A stretch of DNA of 64,000 nt, taken from assembly GCF_000702305.1 (NCBI RefSeq), contig NZ_JNLC01000010.1:434001-498000 (forward strand), written 5' to 3'. The notes under the pieces were generated by a model. It had not been told where the DNA came from. It saw only the letters and a program-made list of their open reading frames with translations, and ran no database searches. How positions within the stretch are numbered: position 1 is the first letter of the stretch; each line of letters begins with the position of its first letter. This document shows, piece after piece, positions 25,904-35,478 of this stretch. A program made the position numbers and the translations under genes. Source of the DNA: Allobosea sp. 117. GTDB lineage: Bacteria; Pseudomonadota; Alphaproteobacteria; Rhizobiales; Xanthobacteraceae.

Positions 25904-26821
25904 ATGGGTTTCGATGCGCGGCTGCTTTCGGGAATCGGCGTGATGATGGCCGTGGTCGAGGGCGGCAGCTTCGTCCGCGCCGCCGACATTGTCGGGCTCA
26001 CGCCGTCCGGCATCAGCCGCGCGATCGCCCGGCTGGAGGCCAGGATCGGCGCCAAGCTGTTCCACCGTACCCCGCGCTCGGTCGCGCTGACCGAGGAGGG
26101 GCGCCGCTTCTTCGATCAGGTCGCGCCGCTGCTGGCGGGCATCGAGGAGGCGGCGGAGGACGCCGCCGGCGCCGGCTCGGCCGTGCGGGGACGCCTGAAG
26201 CTGAGCGCCGATCCGTGGTTCGCCCGCGTCGTGCTGGCGCCGCGGCTGCCCGAGCTCACCGCGCGCCACCCCCTGCTCCTCACCGAGATGCTGACCACCA
26301 ATCACCGCGAGGAGATGATGGCGGGCGGCGTCGACCTCGCGGTCCGTTTCGGAGCGCCGGACGCCTCCAGCCTGATCGCGCGCAAGCTGCTCGACACCCG
26401 GATCGTGACCTGTGCTTCGCCCGATTATCTGGCGCGCCGCGGCGTCCCCGCGACGCCGGCCGACATCGCCGATCATGAATGCGTGCTGTTCCGCGATCCG
26501 CAGTCCGGCCGGCCCTTCACCTGGGAGTTCCATCGCGCCGGCGACGTGGTCGAGGTCGATGTCGCCGGCCGCTTCGTCACCGACGACCCCTCCACCGCAC
26601 TGGCGGCCTGCGAGGCGGGGCAGGGGTTGTTCCAGAGTCTCGAGCTCGGCCTTCGCCCATGGCTCGAAAGCGGCCGGCTGGTGCAAGTCCTTCCCGACTG
26701 GTCGGACGAGCGTTTCCCGCTCTACAGCTATTATCCCTCGCGCCGGCTCGTGCCGTTGAAGGTGCGGGCCTTCCTCGAATTCCTCGACACCATCTGCAGG
26801 GCGGAAGCCGGCGGCGCGTGA
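25904..26821 (+). CDS. LysR-family transcriptional regulator
   Basis: A 305-aa LysR protein with the N-terminal winged helix (SFVRAADIVGLTPSGISRAI, then RLEARIGAKLFHRTPRSVAL) and a substrate-binding domain resembling the CrgA/DNA-binding LTTR group (RLKLSADPWFARVVLAPRLP, DLAVRFGAP). It is divergent from the atypical SDR gene, with a 7-bp inverted repeat just before its start. Control of the SDR gene and of itself is the simplest reading. The inducer is unknown. Confidence 0.93.
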   Translation: MGFDARLLSGIGVMMAVVEGGSFVRAADIVGLTPSGISRAIARLEARIGAKLFHRTPRSVALTEEGRRFFDQVAPLLAGIEEAAEDAAGAGSAVRGRLKLSADPWFARVVLAPRLPELTARHPLLLTEMLTTNHREEMMAGGVDLAVRFGAPDASSLIARKLLDTRIVTCASPDYLARRGVPATPADIADHECVLFRDPQSGRPFTWEFHRAGDVVEVDVAGRFVTDDPSTALAACEAGQGLFQSLELGLRPWLESGRLVQVLPDWSDERFPLYSYYPSRRLVPLKVRAFLEFLDTICRAEAGGA

Positions 26822-26931
26822 GCCAATGACGAACGAACGGGACGCCCCCGAAGCTCACGGACCGTCCTGCTGTTCGTGATCCCGACCGGGCCGGCCTTCG
26901 TCCTGGCTACCCGCTCGCCGGGACTGAACAC

Positions 26932-28278
26932 CTATCCCGTCGGACGGGACCGGCCGGTCGCATCGTCCAGAAGGATCTCGACCGCGGACCCGATGGCGAA
27001 CAGCTTCTCGTCCTCGAAGCGGCGCGCCACGAGCTGGATGCCCAGCGGCATGGCGTTCGGCCCGCGCCCGCAGGGCAGCGTCAGGCATGGCGTGTAGAGC
27101 AGGGTCCAGAGCGAATTGAACCGCGCGTCCCCCGTGCGGGCGAGACCGCTCGGCGCCTCGCCCGCGCTGGCGGGCGTCAGCACCACGTCGAACGCGTCGA
27201 ATGCCTCGTCCATCCATGCGCGCATGGCCTCGGCCCGGCGCTGCGCCGCCACATAGGCATCATATGGGCAGCGCTCTCCGTCCAGAATCCGGCCCTCATA
27301 GAGATCGGGGCTGATCTTGTCCGCGAACAGCCGCTTCTCATGCCCGAAATTGCGGCTGGCCTCGAAATTGGCGATGCGGCGATGCTCGTCGGACCAGCCG
27401 GCAAACAGCGCGGCCGGCAGATCGAGCTCGACCACCTCGACGCCGGCCTCGGCGAGCCGGCGCGCGGCGTCCTCGACGGCGGCGCGCGCGCAGGGTTCGG
27501 CCGCGTCCCAGTCCGAGGTCCGGCACAGCGCCGCCCTGAAGCTGGTGCCGGCCGGGCTTTCCGGCCGATAGGGGATGCCGACGAGCACCGCCCGCAGCAG
27601 CTCGACATCGGCGACGGATCGGCCGCACAGGCCGAGCGTATCGAGCGAACCCGATTGCTGCTTCACCCCCACGCGGCTGATCTCGCCGAAGCTGGGCTTG
27701 TAGCCGACGATCCCGCAATAGGCGGCGGGCCGGATGATCGATCCGCTGGTCTGGGTGCCGATGCCAAGCGGTACCTGGCCATCGGCGACCGCGGCGGCGG
27801 AGCCCGAGGACGAGCCGCCGGGCGTGCGGCCCGCATCGTGCGGGTTGCGCGTGGGGCCGGGATACCGGTTGGCGAACTCGGTGGTCACCGTCTTCCCGAG
27901 GATGAGCCCTCCGGCCTTGCGGATCATCGCCGCGCAGGCCGCGTCGGCATCCGGCACATAGTCCGGGTAGATCGGCGAATTGAAGCCGGTCGGCATGCCG
28001 GCGACATCGATGATGTCCTTCAGCCCGACCGGCACGCCGTGAAGCGGCCCGGACGGTGCCGTGGCATCGGCCTGCCGCGCCTGCGCCAGAGCCGCGTCGG
28101 CGTCGAGATGTGCCCAGGCCATCACCGCGTCGTCCCGTTCGGAGATGCGCGCGAGGCAGCTCGCGACCAGTTCCCGCGAGGACAGCTCGCGCCTGGCGAT
28201 CGCCCCCGCTGCCTCGACGGCCGAGAGGTCGCAGGGCTCCGCCGCGGCTGTGCGCCGCATCGTCGTGCTGATCGTCAT
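26932..28278 (-). CDS. Amidase-signature hydrolase (first of two paralogues)
   Basis: A 448-aa amidase-signature enzyme. The Ser-cisSer-Lys triad is intact: Lys87 in GLKD, Ser156 in GGSSSGS and nucleophile Ser180 in TSGS. ATG 28278 is preferred to the adjacent ATG 28281 because GAGG is then better spaced. The protein is clearly paralogous to its upstream neighbour, sharing GKTVTTEFANR and RTPGGSSSGSAAAVAD. It is the last gene of the Dpp-like operon, 7 bp after the second amidase. It presumably hydrolyses an amide or ureido compound brought in by the transporter. Confidence 0.9.
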   Translation of the reverse strand: MTISTTMRRTAAAEPCDLSAVEAAGAIARRELSSRELVASCLARISERDDAVMAWAHLDADAALAQARQADATAPSGPLHGVPVGLKDIIDVAGMPTGFNSPIYPDYVPDADAACAAMIRKAGGLILGKTVTTEFANRYPGPTRNPHDAGRTPGGSSSGSAAAVADGQVPLGIGTQTSGSIIRPAAYCGIVGYKPSFGEISRVGVKQQSGSLDTLGLCGRSVADVELLRAVLVGIPYRPESPAGTSFRAALCRTSDWDAAEPCARAAVEDAARRLAEAGVEVVELDLPAALFAGWSDEHRRIANFEASRNFGHEKRLFADKISPDLYEGRILDGERCPYDAYVAAQRRAEAMRAWMDEAFDAFDVVLTPASAGEAPSGLARTGDARFNSLWTLLYTPCLTLPCGRGPNAMPLGIQLVARRFEDEKLFAIGSAVEILLDDATGRSRPTG

Positions 28279-28285
28279 CATGTCC

Positions 28286-29599
28286 TCAATGCGCTGCGAG
28301 AATCCGGTCGGCCCAGGCCGCGAAGCTCAGATGCCGGTCGTCGTCATGGCGCCGGCCGACGAACTGGACGCCGACCGGCATCCCTGCCGGACTGGTGAAA
28401 TGCGGCAGCGTCACCGCCGGCATGTACATGTGCGTCCACAGATAGTTGAAGGTCGCCTGCCCGGTGGAGCCGAGCCCCTTTGGTGCCTCGCCCGCCGCGC
28501 TCGGGGTGAGCAGCGCGTCGATCTCCCGCTCCGCGAGCGTCTGGTCCATCCAGGCGCGGGCGCGCTCGCCGAGCCGGATGGCATCGCGGAACTCGGCGAG
28601 GGTGGCGGCGGTGCCGACATCGACGCGCTCGCGCTTGAAGTCGTCGCTCACGAGGTCGGGCCAGCGGCCGAGCTCATGGGCATAGTTGCGCACGCTCTCG
28701 AAGCCGCAGATGAGCCGATGGGCGTGTTCGAGGCCGTCGAACAGCTCGGCCGGCAGGTCGAAATCGACGATCCCGGCGCCGGCCGCCTCCAGCATCCGGC
28801 GGGTCTTATCCAGCGCCTCCCGGGTCTCCGGCTGCGTCACGTCCCAGTGCGGCGTCCGGCAGAGGCCGACCCGCGGGCGCGAGACGTCGTCCGGGCGCGG
28901 CGGCGCGTAGGGGAGTTGGCCGACGGCTGCCTTGAACAGAGCGAGGTCGTCGACCGAGCGGGCCATAAGCCCGACCGTGTCGAACTGCTCGGTGTTGGTG
29001 CGCACGCCGGCATTGCCGAAGAGCTGGAAGCTCGGCTTGTAGCCGTGGACGCCGCAATAGGCGGCGGGGCGGATCACCGAGCCGCCGGTCTGCGTGCCGA
29101 GCGCGAGCGGCACGTGGAAGTCCGCCACCGCCGCCGCCGAGCCCGACGACGAGCCGCCCGGCGTGCGGGTCGGGTCGTGCGGGTTGCGGGTCTTGCCGGC
29201 GTGGCGGTTGGCGAATTCGGTCGTGACGGTCTTGCCGAGCGCGATGCCACCCTGCGCGCGGGCAAGGGCGACGGTCGCGCTGTCCCATGGCGGGCGATGC
29301 TCGCGGTAGATCGGGGAGCCGTAGGTCGCCGGCTGGTCGCAGGTGTCGAGGATGTCCTTCACGCCGAAGGGGATGCCGTGCAGCAGACCGCGCGACGGGC
29401 TGGAATCGAGCTGCCGGGCCTGCGCCAGCGCGCCGCCCCGATCGACATGTTCCCAGGCCCGGACGATGGGCTCGCGCCGCTCGACCTGTTCGAGGCAGGC
29501 GGCCACCAGCCGGCTTGCCGTCAGGCGGCCATCGTCGATGCGCCGGCGTGCTTCCAGCGCCGTGAGGCGCGTGTCGTCGCCTCGGATCTGCAGGTTCAT
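28286..29599 (-). CDS. Amidase-signature hydrolase (second of two paralogues)
   Basis: A 437-aa amidase with triad Lys81 (GVKD), Ser150 (GGSSSG) and Ser174 (TGGS). ATG 29599 is chosen because it begins 1 bp after the stop of the ATPase gene dppD, whereas upstream in-frame sequence lies within that gene. It shares long blocks with the amidase at 26932-28278, so the two arose by tandem duplication and then diverged in the substrate half. They may act in succession on a compound with two amide bonds; this is inference. Confidence 0.9.
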   Translation of the reverse strand: MNLQIRGDDTRLTALEARRRIDDGRLTASRLVAACLEQVERREPIVRAWEHVDRGGALAQARQLDSSPSRGLLHGIPFGVKDILDTCDQPATYGSPIYREHRPPWDSATVALARAQGGIALGKTVTTEFANRHAGKTRNPHDPTRTPGGSSSGSAAAVADFHVPLALGTQTGGSVIRPAAYCGVHGYKPSFQLFGNAGVRTNTEQFDTVGLMARSVDDLALFKAAVGQLPYAPPRPDDVSRPRVGLCRTPHWDVTQPETREALDKTRRMLEAAGAGIVDFDLPAELFDGLEHAHRLICGFESVRNYAHELGRWPDLVSDDFKRERVDVGTAATLAEFRDAIRLGERARAWMDQTLAEREIDALLTPSAAGEAPKGLGSTGQATFNYLWTHMYMPAVTLPHFTSPAGMPVGVQFVGRRHDDDRHLSFAAWADRILAAH

Positions 29600-29600
29600 G

Positions 29601-30617
29601 TCAGCTTTCCTGGAACTCGCCTGTCGGCGTGGCGGCCATATCGGCGGCCCGCAGGCAGGCAACGATATGCGAGGGGGCGACCTCGCAGGGCTCGGGCGCG
29701 GCAAGCAGGCATTCGTCGGCGCGCCGTACGCAGCGCGGCGCGAAGCTGCATCCGGCGGGCAGGCGGCCGAGATCCGGCGGGGCTCCTCCCAGCTCGCCCA
29801 GCGCGGCATCCCGATAGCTGCCGCGCACGACGCAGCGGGTGAGCGCCTGGGTGTAGGGATGGCGGGGCGTGAGCAGCACCTGATCCGCGCTGCCGTGCTC
29901 GACGATCTGGCCGGCATACATGACGGCGACATCGTCGGCGATTTCGGCGGCGACGCCGAGATCGTGCGTCACGAACACCATGGAGGTGCCGCGTTCCTTC
30001 TGGATCTCGCGCAGCAGCAGCAGGACCTGGATCTGGACGGTCGCGTCGAGCGCGGTCGTCGGCTCGTCCGCCAGCAGCAGCTCGGGCTCGCAGCTCATCG
30101 CCATGGCGATCATCGCGCGCTGGCGCAGGCCTCCGGACAATTCGTTCGGATAGGCGCTGAGCCGTCGCGCGGCGGAGGGGATCTGGACCAGCTCGAACAG
30201 CTCCTTCGCCATGCCCATCGCACACTTCCACGTCGTGCCGCGGTGGCGGACGATGGTCTCGGCGATCTGGTCGCCGATGCGGAAGACCGGATCGAGCGCG
30301 GTCATCGGCTCCTGGAAGATGAAGCCGACCCGTCCGCCGCGAAGCTGCCGCAGCTCGGGGTCGGACATCGTCGTGACGTTCCGGGCGCCGACGCGCACCT
30401 CGCCCTCGACCCTCGCCCCCTCGTCCCTGAGCAGGCCGACGATGGATCGCAGCGTCACGCTCTTTCCCGAGCCGGATTCGCCGAGCAGCACCAGCGTGCG
30501 GCCCGCTTCGAGCCGGACGTCGATGCCTCGGACGACCGGCGTCCACCCCGCCGCGCCGCGATAGGCGACGCTGAGGCTGGCAATGTCGAGGATCGGCGCC
30601 GCCATCCTGTCGCTCAT
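29601..30617 (-). CDS. Oligopeptide/dipeptide-type ABC transporter ATPase (DppD-like)
   Basis: The first ATPase of a peptide/nickel-type importer, 338 aa. It has Walker [10 protein letters not shown]-loop [12 protein letters not shown], signature LSGGLRQR, Walker [13 protein letters not shown] and switch VFVTHDLG. The C-terminal oligo_HPY-type Cys region ([14 protein letters not shown], then ACL) is present, where this family may bind an Fe-S cluster. Start 30617 overlaps the end of the dppF-like gene by 4 bp. Context suggests the cargo is an amide-type small molecule rather than a peptide. Confidence 0.92.
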   Translation of the reverse strand: MSDRMAAPILDIASLSVAYRGAAGWTPVVRGIDVRLEAGRTLVLLGESGSGKSVTLRSIVGLLRDEGARVEGEVRVGARNVTTMSDPELRQLRGGRVGFIFQEPMTALDPVFRIGDQIAETIVRHRGTTWKCAMGMAKELFELVQIPSAARRLSAYPNELSGGLRQRAMIAMAMSCEPELLLADEPTTALDATVQIQVLLLLREIQKERGTSMVFVTHDLGVAAEIADDVAVMYAGQIVEHGSADQVLLTPRHPYTQALTRCVVRGSYRDAALGELGGAPPDLGRLPAGCSFAPRCVRRADECLLAAPEPCEVAPSHIVACLRAADMAATPTGEFQES

Positions 30618-31699
30618 TGAACCCGCTCCAGCGGCTTCGCGGCGAGGCTGTGGCCCGACCCGGGGACGGCGGCCCAGCACGCCACCTTGTGGACGGCCGC
30701 GCCGTCCTTCGCGGTGTCGTCGAGGGGAGGCGCCACGGTGGCGCAAAGGCTCTCGGCGATCGGGCATCGCGTGCGGAAGCGGCATCCGCTCGGCGGATCG
30801 ATCGGGTCCGGCGGGTCGCCGGCGAGCGGCGCCGCCTTCACCCGATGGCGCGGATCGAGGGAGGGCCGGGAGGCGAAAAGCGCCCGCGTATAGGGGTGCT
30901 TCGGCGTCGCGAAGATGTCCTCGGACGTCGCCTCCTCGACGACCTGCCCGAGATACATCACGGCCACCCGGTCGGAGATGTAGCGGACCACGTTGAGGTC
31001 GTGGGAGATGAAGATGTAGCTGAGGCCCAGCTCCTCGCGCAGTTGAACCAGCAGGTTGAGCACCTGCGCCTCGACCGACTTGTCGAGCGCGGAAACCGGC
31101 TCGTCGAGAATGAGCAGCCGCGGCCGCATCGCGACGGCGCGGGCGATGTTGACCCGCTGGCGCTGCCCGCCGGAGAGCTGGATCGGGTAGCGCTCGGCAA
31201 AGCGCGCCGGCGGCAATCCGACGGCCGCCAGCAGGTCGCGCGCATAGGCATGGGCGGAAGCGGTCGGGATGCCGTGGGCGCGCGGGCCGAAGGCCAGAGT
31301 CTCGGCGAGCGTCATGCGTGGATTGAGCGAGGACGCGCTGTCCTGGAACACCATCTGGATCGCGCGGCGGCGCTCGGCCGTGATGCGGCTGCGCGGCGTC
31401 CAGTAGGTCTCGCCGTCGAACACGATCTCGCCGGCATCCGCCGGGGTGATCCCGGAGATGAGGCGGGCGGCCGTGGACTTGCCGCAGCCGGACTCGCCGA
31501 CGATGCCGACCGTCTCGCCCTTGCCGACGGTCAGGCTCAGGCCATCCACCGCATGGACGGCCTTTCTGCCGCCGAAGAAGCCGCCGGAGAGGCGGAACGT
31601 CTTGGACAGGTCGCTCGCGGCCAGCAGCGGCTGGAGCGGTCCGCCGCGATCCGGGATCACCGGCAGCGGCGCTTCGAGCCGGGCGAGGTTCGCGCTCAT
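30614..31699 (-). CDS. Oligopeptide/dipeptide-type ABC transporter ATPase (DppF-like)
   Basis: The second ATPase, 361 aa, with Walker A GESGCGKS, Q-loop VFQDSASSLNPRMT, signature LSGGQRQR, Walker B LLILDEPVSALD and switch FISHDL. It ends in a C-terminal Cys-rich region (CRFRTRCPIAESLC). Start 31699 overlaps the dppC stop by ATGA. It has an N-terminal extension of about 25 residues before the ATPase domain, which is common among DppF proteins. Confidence 0.92.
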   Translation of the reverse strand: MSANLARLEAPLPVIPDRGGPLQPLLAASDLSKTFRLSGGFFGGRKAVHAVDGLSLTVGKGETVGIVGESGCGKSTAARLISGITPADAGEIVFDGETYWTPRSRITAERRRAIQMVFQDSASSLNPRMTLAETLAFGPRAHGIPTASAHAYARDLLAAVGLPPARFAERYPIQLSGGQRQRVNIARAVAMRPRLLILDEPVSALDKSVEAQVLNLLVQLREELGLSYIFISHDLNVVRYISDRVAVMYLGQVVEEATSEDIFATPKHPYTRALFASRPSLDPRHRVKAAPLAGDPPDPIDPPSGCRFRTRCPIAESLCATVAPPLDDTAKDGAAVHKVACWAAVPGSGHSLAAKPLERVQ

Positions 31700-32595
31700 C
31701 GCCGCACCTCCATCGCGCGGCGGATGCCGTCGCTGACCAGGTTGAAGCAGATGGAGGAGATGAAGATCATCGCGCCCGGCAGCGCGGCGACCCACGGATT
31801 GACGTAGATCGACTGCCGCAGCGCGGAGAGCATGAGCCCCCAGTCCGGATTGGGCGGCGACACGCCGAGGCCGAGGAAGCTCAGCCCCGAGGCGGCGATG
31901 ATCGACACGCTGACCTGGCTCGAGGCGAACACCAGGATCGGACCGGCGACGTTGCTCAGGACGTGCTCGCGCAGGACCCGCGCCGTCGATGCGCCCGAGA
32001 GCCGCGCCGCGATGACGAACTCGTAGGAGCGCACCTGCGTGGTCACGCTCTCGGCCATGCGGGCGATCGGCGGGATGAACACCATCGACAGCGCCAGTAT
32101 GCCGTTCTCCAGTCCGGGTCCGAGCGCCCCGGCGATGGCGACGGCGAGCAGGATCGACGGAAAGGCGTAGAAGACGTCCATGCTGCGCATGATCGCCATG
32201 TTGGTGCGCCCGCCCGCATAGCCGGCGAGGATGCCGAGGAAGCCACCGACGAACAGGCCGATCGCCACCGGCGCGATCGCCATGGTGAGCGAGATGCGTC
32301 CGCCATAGATGAGCCGGCTCAGCACGTCGCGGCCGAGCTCGTCGCCGCCGAGCAGCCGGCCGGGCGTGCCGATCTCGGCGAGGCGCTGGGCGACCCGCGT
32401 CTGGAACGGGTCCGCCGGCGCGACGTAATGGGCGAAGATCGCCGAAAGGATGATGGCGAGCAGGATGAGGGCGGCGGTCATGGGGACCGGCTGCCGCACG
32501 AAGCGCCGCAGCACGACGGCGCGGTAGCTGCGGTGCCGAACCGCCGGCGTCTCGACGATGTCGGCCTCGGCGCCGGTTCCGAGCGTGCCGTGCAT
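31696..32595 (-). CDS. Peptide-type ABC transporter permease (DppC-like)
   Basis: An inner-membrane permease of 299 aa. It has an N-terminal OppC_N-like helix (MTAALILLAIILSAIFAHYV), the LLGGDELGRDVLSRLIYGGR signature of DppC/OppC proteins and the EAA-type ARLSGASTARVLREHVLSN. Its start codon shares a base with the dppB stop (TGATG), so translation is coupled. It forms the channel with DppB. Confidence 0.92.
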   Translation of the reverse strand: MHGTLGTGAEADIVETPAVRHRSYRAVVLRRFVRQPVPMTAALILLAIILSAIFAHYVAPADPFQTRVAQRLAEIGTPGRLLGGDELGRDVLSRLIYGGRISLTMAIAPVAIGLFVGGFLGILAGYAGGRTNMAIMRSMDVFYAFPSILLAVAIAGALGPGLENGILALSMVFIPPIARMAESVTTQVRSYEFVIAARLSGASTARVLREHVLSNVAGPILVFASSQVSVSIIAASGLSFLGLGVSPPNPDWGLMLSALRQSIYVNPWVAALPGAMIFISSICFNLVSDGIRRAMEVRR

Positions 32596-33548
32596 CACGC
32601 CCTCCGGATCCGCGGGTCGGTCCAGCTCTGGACCAGATCGACGATGAGGTTGAGCAGCACGAAGAACATCGACAGCACGAGCATCGTGCCCTGCAGCAGC
32701 GGCAGGTCGCGCTGAAAGATCGCCGAGGCCAGCAGGAAGCCGGTGCCCGGCCAGGCGAAGACCGTCTCCACCAGCACCGAGCCGCCGAGCATGTTGCCGA
32801 GCTGCAGCCCCATGACGGCGAGGGCCGTCGGCAGTGCGTTGCGGATGACGTGCCAGAGCACGCGCCGCGGCAGCAGCCCCTTGGCCCGCAGCGTCGTGAC
32901 GAAATCCTGGTCCAGAACGTCGACCACGCTCGCCCGCAGGGTGCGCGCGATCACCGCCATCGGGATCGCGGCCGTCGCGATGGTGGGCAGGATCAGATGG
33001 CTGAGATGGGGCCAGTCCGGCCGCCAGCCGCCGGAGCTGTCGGGACCGATGCCCAGCGGCGGCAGCCAGTTGAGGTCGACCGAGAACACGATCACCAGCA
33101 GGATCGCCAGCCAGTAATGGGGGATGCTGACCCCGGAGATGGTGATCAGGCTGACGATGTGATCGACCGGCCGGTCGCGCCACAGGCCGGCGACGATGCC
33201 GAGCAGGAAGCCGAGGATGCAGGCGACCAGCCCGGCGCTGATGGCCAGGATGACGGTGTTGCCGACCGCGCCGGCGACTTCCGAGGCCACCGGCCGGCCG
33301 CTGCCGATCGAGGTCCCGAGATCGCCGCGCGCCGCATGGCCGAGCCAGGTCGCGTATTGCACGAGCAGCGGCTGGTCGAGGCCGTATTCACGGCGCGCCT
33401 GCTCGACCATCTCCTGCGTCGCCTCGTTCGGCAGCAGCGCGCTGATCGGATCCCCTGGCGCGATGTGCACCAGGGAGAACACGATGAACGTGACGCCGAT
33501 GCCGATCGGTATGGCGTAGAGCAGGCGCCGCACGGCATAGAACAGCAT
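32595..33548 (-). CDS. Peptide-type ABC transporter permease (DppB-like)
   Basis: The partner permease, 317 aa, starting MLFYAVRRLLYAIPIGIGVT, a classic DppB opening. It includes FSLVHIAPGDPISAL and the LGLDQPLLVQYATWL-like loop (YGLDQPLLVQYATWLGHAAR), both family hallmarks. The EAA-type loop is LRAKGLLPRRVLWHVIRNAL. The start lies 16 bp after the binding-protein stop. Confidence 0.93.
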   Translation of the reverse strand: MLFYAVRRLLYAIPIGIGVTFIVFSLVHIAPGDPISALLPNEATQEMVEQARREYGLDQPLLVQYATWLGHAARGDLGTSIGSGRPVASEVAGAVGNTVILAISAGLVACILGFLLGIVAGLWRDRPVDHIVSLITISGVSIPHYWLAILLVIVFSVDLNWLPPLGIGPDSSGGWRPDWPHLSHLILPTIATAAIPMAVIARTLRASVVDVLDQDFVTTLRAKGLLPRRVLWHVIRNALPTALAVMGLQLGNMLGGSVLVETVFAWPGTGFLLASAIFQRDLPLLQGTMLVLSMFFVLLNLIVDLVQSWTDPRIRRA

Positions 33549-33564
33549 CGCCGGTTCGTCCTGC

Positions 33565-35172
33565 TTACGGCTGGATGGAGATGGGCGAGAAGTCGACGAA
33601 CCAGCTCTGCGCGTGCACGTGGCCCTTCACCTTGGGCGACAGGGCCCGCGAGCCGACGTCGTGGACGACCCAGACGAAATTGGCCATGTCGACGTGGCGC
33701 TGATGGATCTTGGCGACCAGCTCGTCCTGCTTCTTGGGATCGAACTCGGAGCGGATTTCCTTCGCCAGGCGCTCGATCTCCTCGTCGCGGATGCTGCCCC
33801 AGTTCGAGCCCTTCGGCGGAATCTCCTCGGGCGTCAGGTAGCGCAGCACGGCGACGTAGGGATCGTTCGTGCTGTAGCTGTTGTTCAGCATGGTAATGCC
33901 CTTGTTCTCCGGTGCCTGGGCGCCGACCCGGCGCCGGCCGCGCAGGGCCTCCCACTCGAAGACCTCGAGTTCGAGCTCGACGCCGATCTCGCGCAGGTTC
34001 TCCTGCACGAACTCGTTCATCAGCAGCGGGTACATCTGGCCGGAGCCCGAAGTGGAGATCATCGCCTTGATCTTCAGCGGCTTGCCGGGACCGTAGCCGG
34101 CCTCCGCGAGCAGCTTGCGGGCCTCGTCGGGGTCGTAACGGACCTTGAAGCTCGGCTGGCCGAACCAGGGGCTCTGCGGCGAGACGTTGCCGACCGCCGG
34201 CACGGCGAGGCCGTTCAGCACCTTCACCAGGCCCTCGCGGTCGATCGCGAGGTTGAGCGCCTTGCGCACCCTGATGTCCGCGAAGGGCGAATCCGGCAGT
34301 TCGCTCAGCGTGTAGGGCCACACATGCGGGATGGCGTTGGTCGAGATCGTCATCCCCGCGCCCTTCAGCTTCTCCACCGTGTCGGGCGAGGGGCTTTCCG
34401 CCCAGTCCACCCGGCCGGAGAGCAGGGCGGCGGTGCGCGCCGACACTTCCGGGATCGGCAGCAGCACGAGCCGGTCGAGCTTCGGCACGCGCGCGGGGTC
34501 CCAGTACTCCTTGTTGGGCAGCAGTTCGAGGCGCTGGCGCGGAACCAGCTCCGCCATCTTCCAGGGGCCGGTGCCCGAGGGATGCTCGCGGAAGGCGTCC
34601 CAGTTCTTGCCGAGCTTCTCGTACTGCGCCGGCGAGGCGATCAGCAGGCGCGGCATCTGGTAGGGGAACAGCGAGTCGGGGCCCTTGGTGGTCAGTTCGA
34701 CCGTGTAGTCGTCGATCTTCCGCCAGCTCTTGAGGCTCGGCAGATAGATCTTGAGCTGCCGCTCGAAGGAGGCGTCATAGGCCGGGAACTCCTTGTTGAA
34801 GGCCCGGTCCAGATTGAAGATCACCGCATCGGCGTTGAAGTCCGAACCGTCGTGGAACTTCACGCCCTGACGCAGCTTGAAGACCCATTTGGTCTTGTCG
34901 TCGTCGAGCGGATGCCACTCGGTGGCGAGTGCCGGCCGCAGCTTGGCGGCGGTGTCGGAGCGCGACAGGTCGTAGGAGATCAGCGGGTCGTAGAGCGTGT
35001 AGCCGGAGAAGCGCACGCCTTCCGTACCCTGGTCCGGCGCCCCGTCCGTCAGCGGAATGTCCGCCAGCGTCATCGCGACGCGCAACGTGCCCTGTGCGAG
35101 CGAGGACGTCGCCGTCAGCGCGGCGATCGCGAGGCCCGCCATCAACTTCGTACAGATCCTGATGTTCATCAT
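33565..35172 (-). CDS. ABC transporter solute-binding protein, family 5 (DppA-like)
   Basis: The periplasmic receptor, 535 aa, first gene of the transport operon. The signal peptide ends near SLA|QGTL. Family 5 features include WVFKLRQGVKFHDGSDFNAD, the SGTGPWKM segment and RKALNLAIDREGLVKVLNG, all typical for peptide/nickel/opine binding proteins. It is driven by the promoter/operator at 35189-35220, which is nearly identical to the one in front of the AtzE-like amidase. Two amidases are encoded in the same operon, so an amide or ureido compound is a likelier ligand than a dipeptide. Confidence 0.9.
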   Translation of the reverse strand: MMNIRICTKLMAGLAIAALTATSSLAQGTLRVAMTLADIPLTDGAPDQGTEGVRFSGYTLYDPLISYDLSRSDTAAKLRPALATEWHPLDDDKTKWVFKLRQGVKFHDGSDFNADAVIFNLDRAFNKEFPAYDASFERQLKIYLPSLKSWRKIDDYTVELTTKGPDSLFPYQMPRLLIASPAQYEKLGKNWDAFREHPSGTGPWKMAELVPRQRLELLPNKEYWDPARVPKLDRLVLLPIPEVSARTAALLSGRVDWAESPSPDTVEKLKGAGMTISTNAIPHVWPYTLSELPDSPFADIRVRKALNLAIDREGLVKVLNGLAVPAVGNVSPQSPWFGQPSFKVRYDPDEARKLLAEAGYGPGKPLKIKAMISTSGSGQMYPLLMNEFVQENLREIGVELELEVFEWEALRGRRRVGAQAPENKGITMLNNSYSTNDPYVAVLRYLTPEEIPPKGSNWGSIRDEEIERLAKEIRSEFDPKKQDELVAKIHQRHVDMANFVWVVHDVGSRALSPKVKGHVHAQSWFVDFSPISIQP

Positions 35173-35188
35173 CCGCTCCGACCGAAAG

Positions 35189-35220
35189 TTCTATATAGTT
35201 TAAAATCTAGTGTTTGACGG
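35189..35220 (-). promoter_or_regulatory. Promoter/operator module of the dppA-like operon
   Basis: TTCTATATAG at 35189-35198 exactly matches the core of the site at 37937-37948. Read on the minus strand, the shared module runs from CGTCAAACA through an AT-rich spacer to CTATATAGAA. TATATAG can serve as both -10 element and operator. The AT content is strikingly above the surroundings. Likely bound by the GntR protein of 35479-36213. Confidence 0.6.
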
Positions 35221-35478
35221 AAGCCGTCAACGCGCCGGCCGCCTCAATGGCGGGCAAAGAGAGCGCAAAGTTTGAGCAATCAGAACGGGATGATGCAGCA
35301 TCGCCGCGATGGCGCGCAGGGAGGGCGTGTCGCCGCTGCCGCTGGGTCAGGCGAGCGCGGCGGGTGCGGGCCGGTTCATGGCCGAACTTGCATTAAGGAT
35401 GAAACCCTTGGCGGGAGGCGACGGATCGGCCGGGGCGCGCCGCACCCCGCTCCGGCTCAAGGTCTCGGTGCTGCGAAT
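35221..35478. other. Intergenic stretch upstream of the dppA promoter
   Basis: Between the GntR stop and the dppA promoter module lie about 260 bp that contain short open frames but no recognisable domain, ribosome site or hairpin. TTGACG at the complement of 35225-35230 could be an additional upstream -35 element. Otherwise I see nothing specific here. Confidence 0.4.
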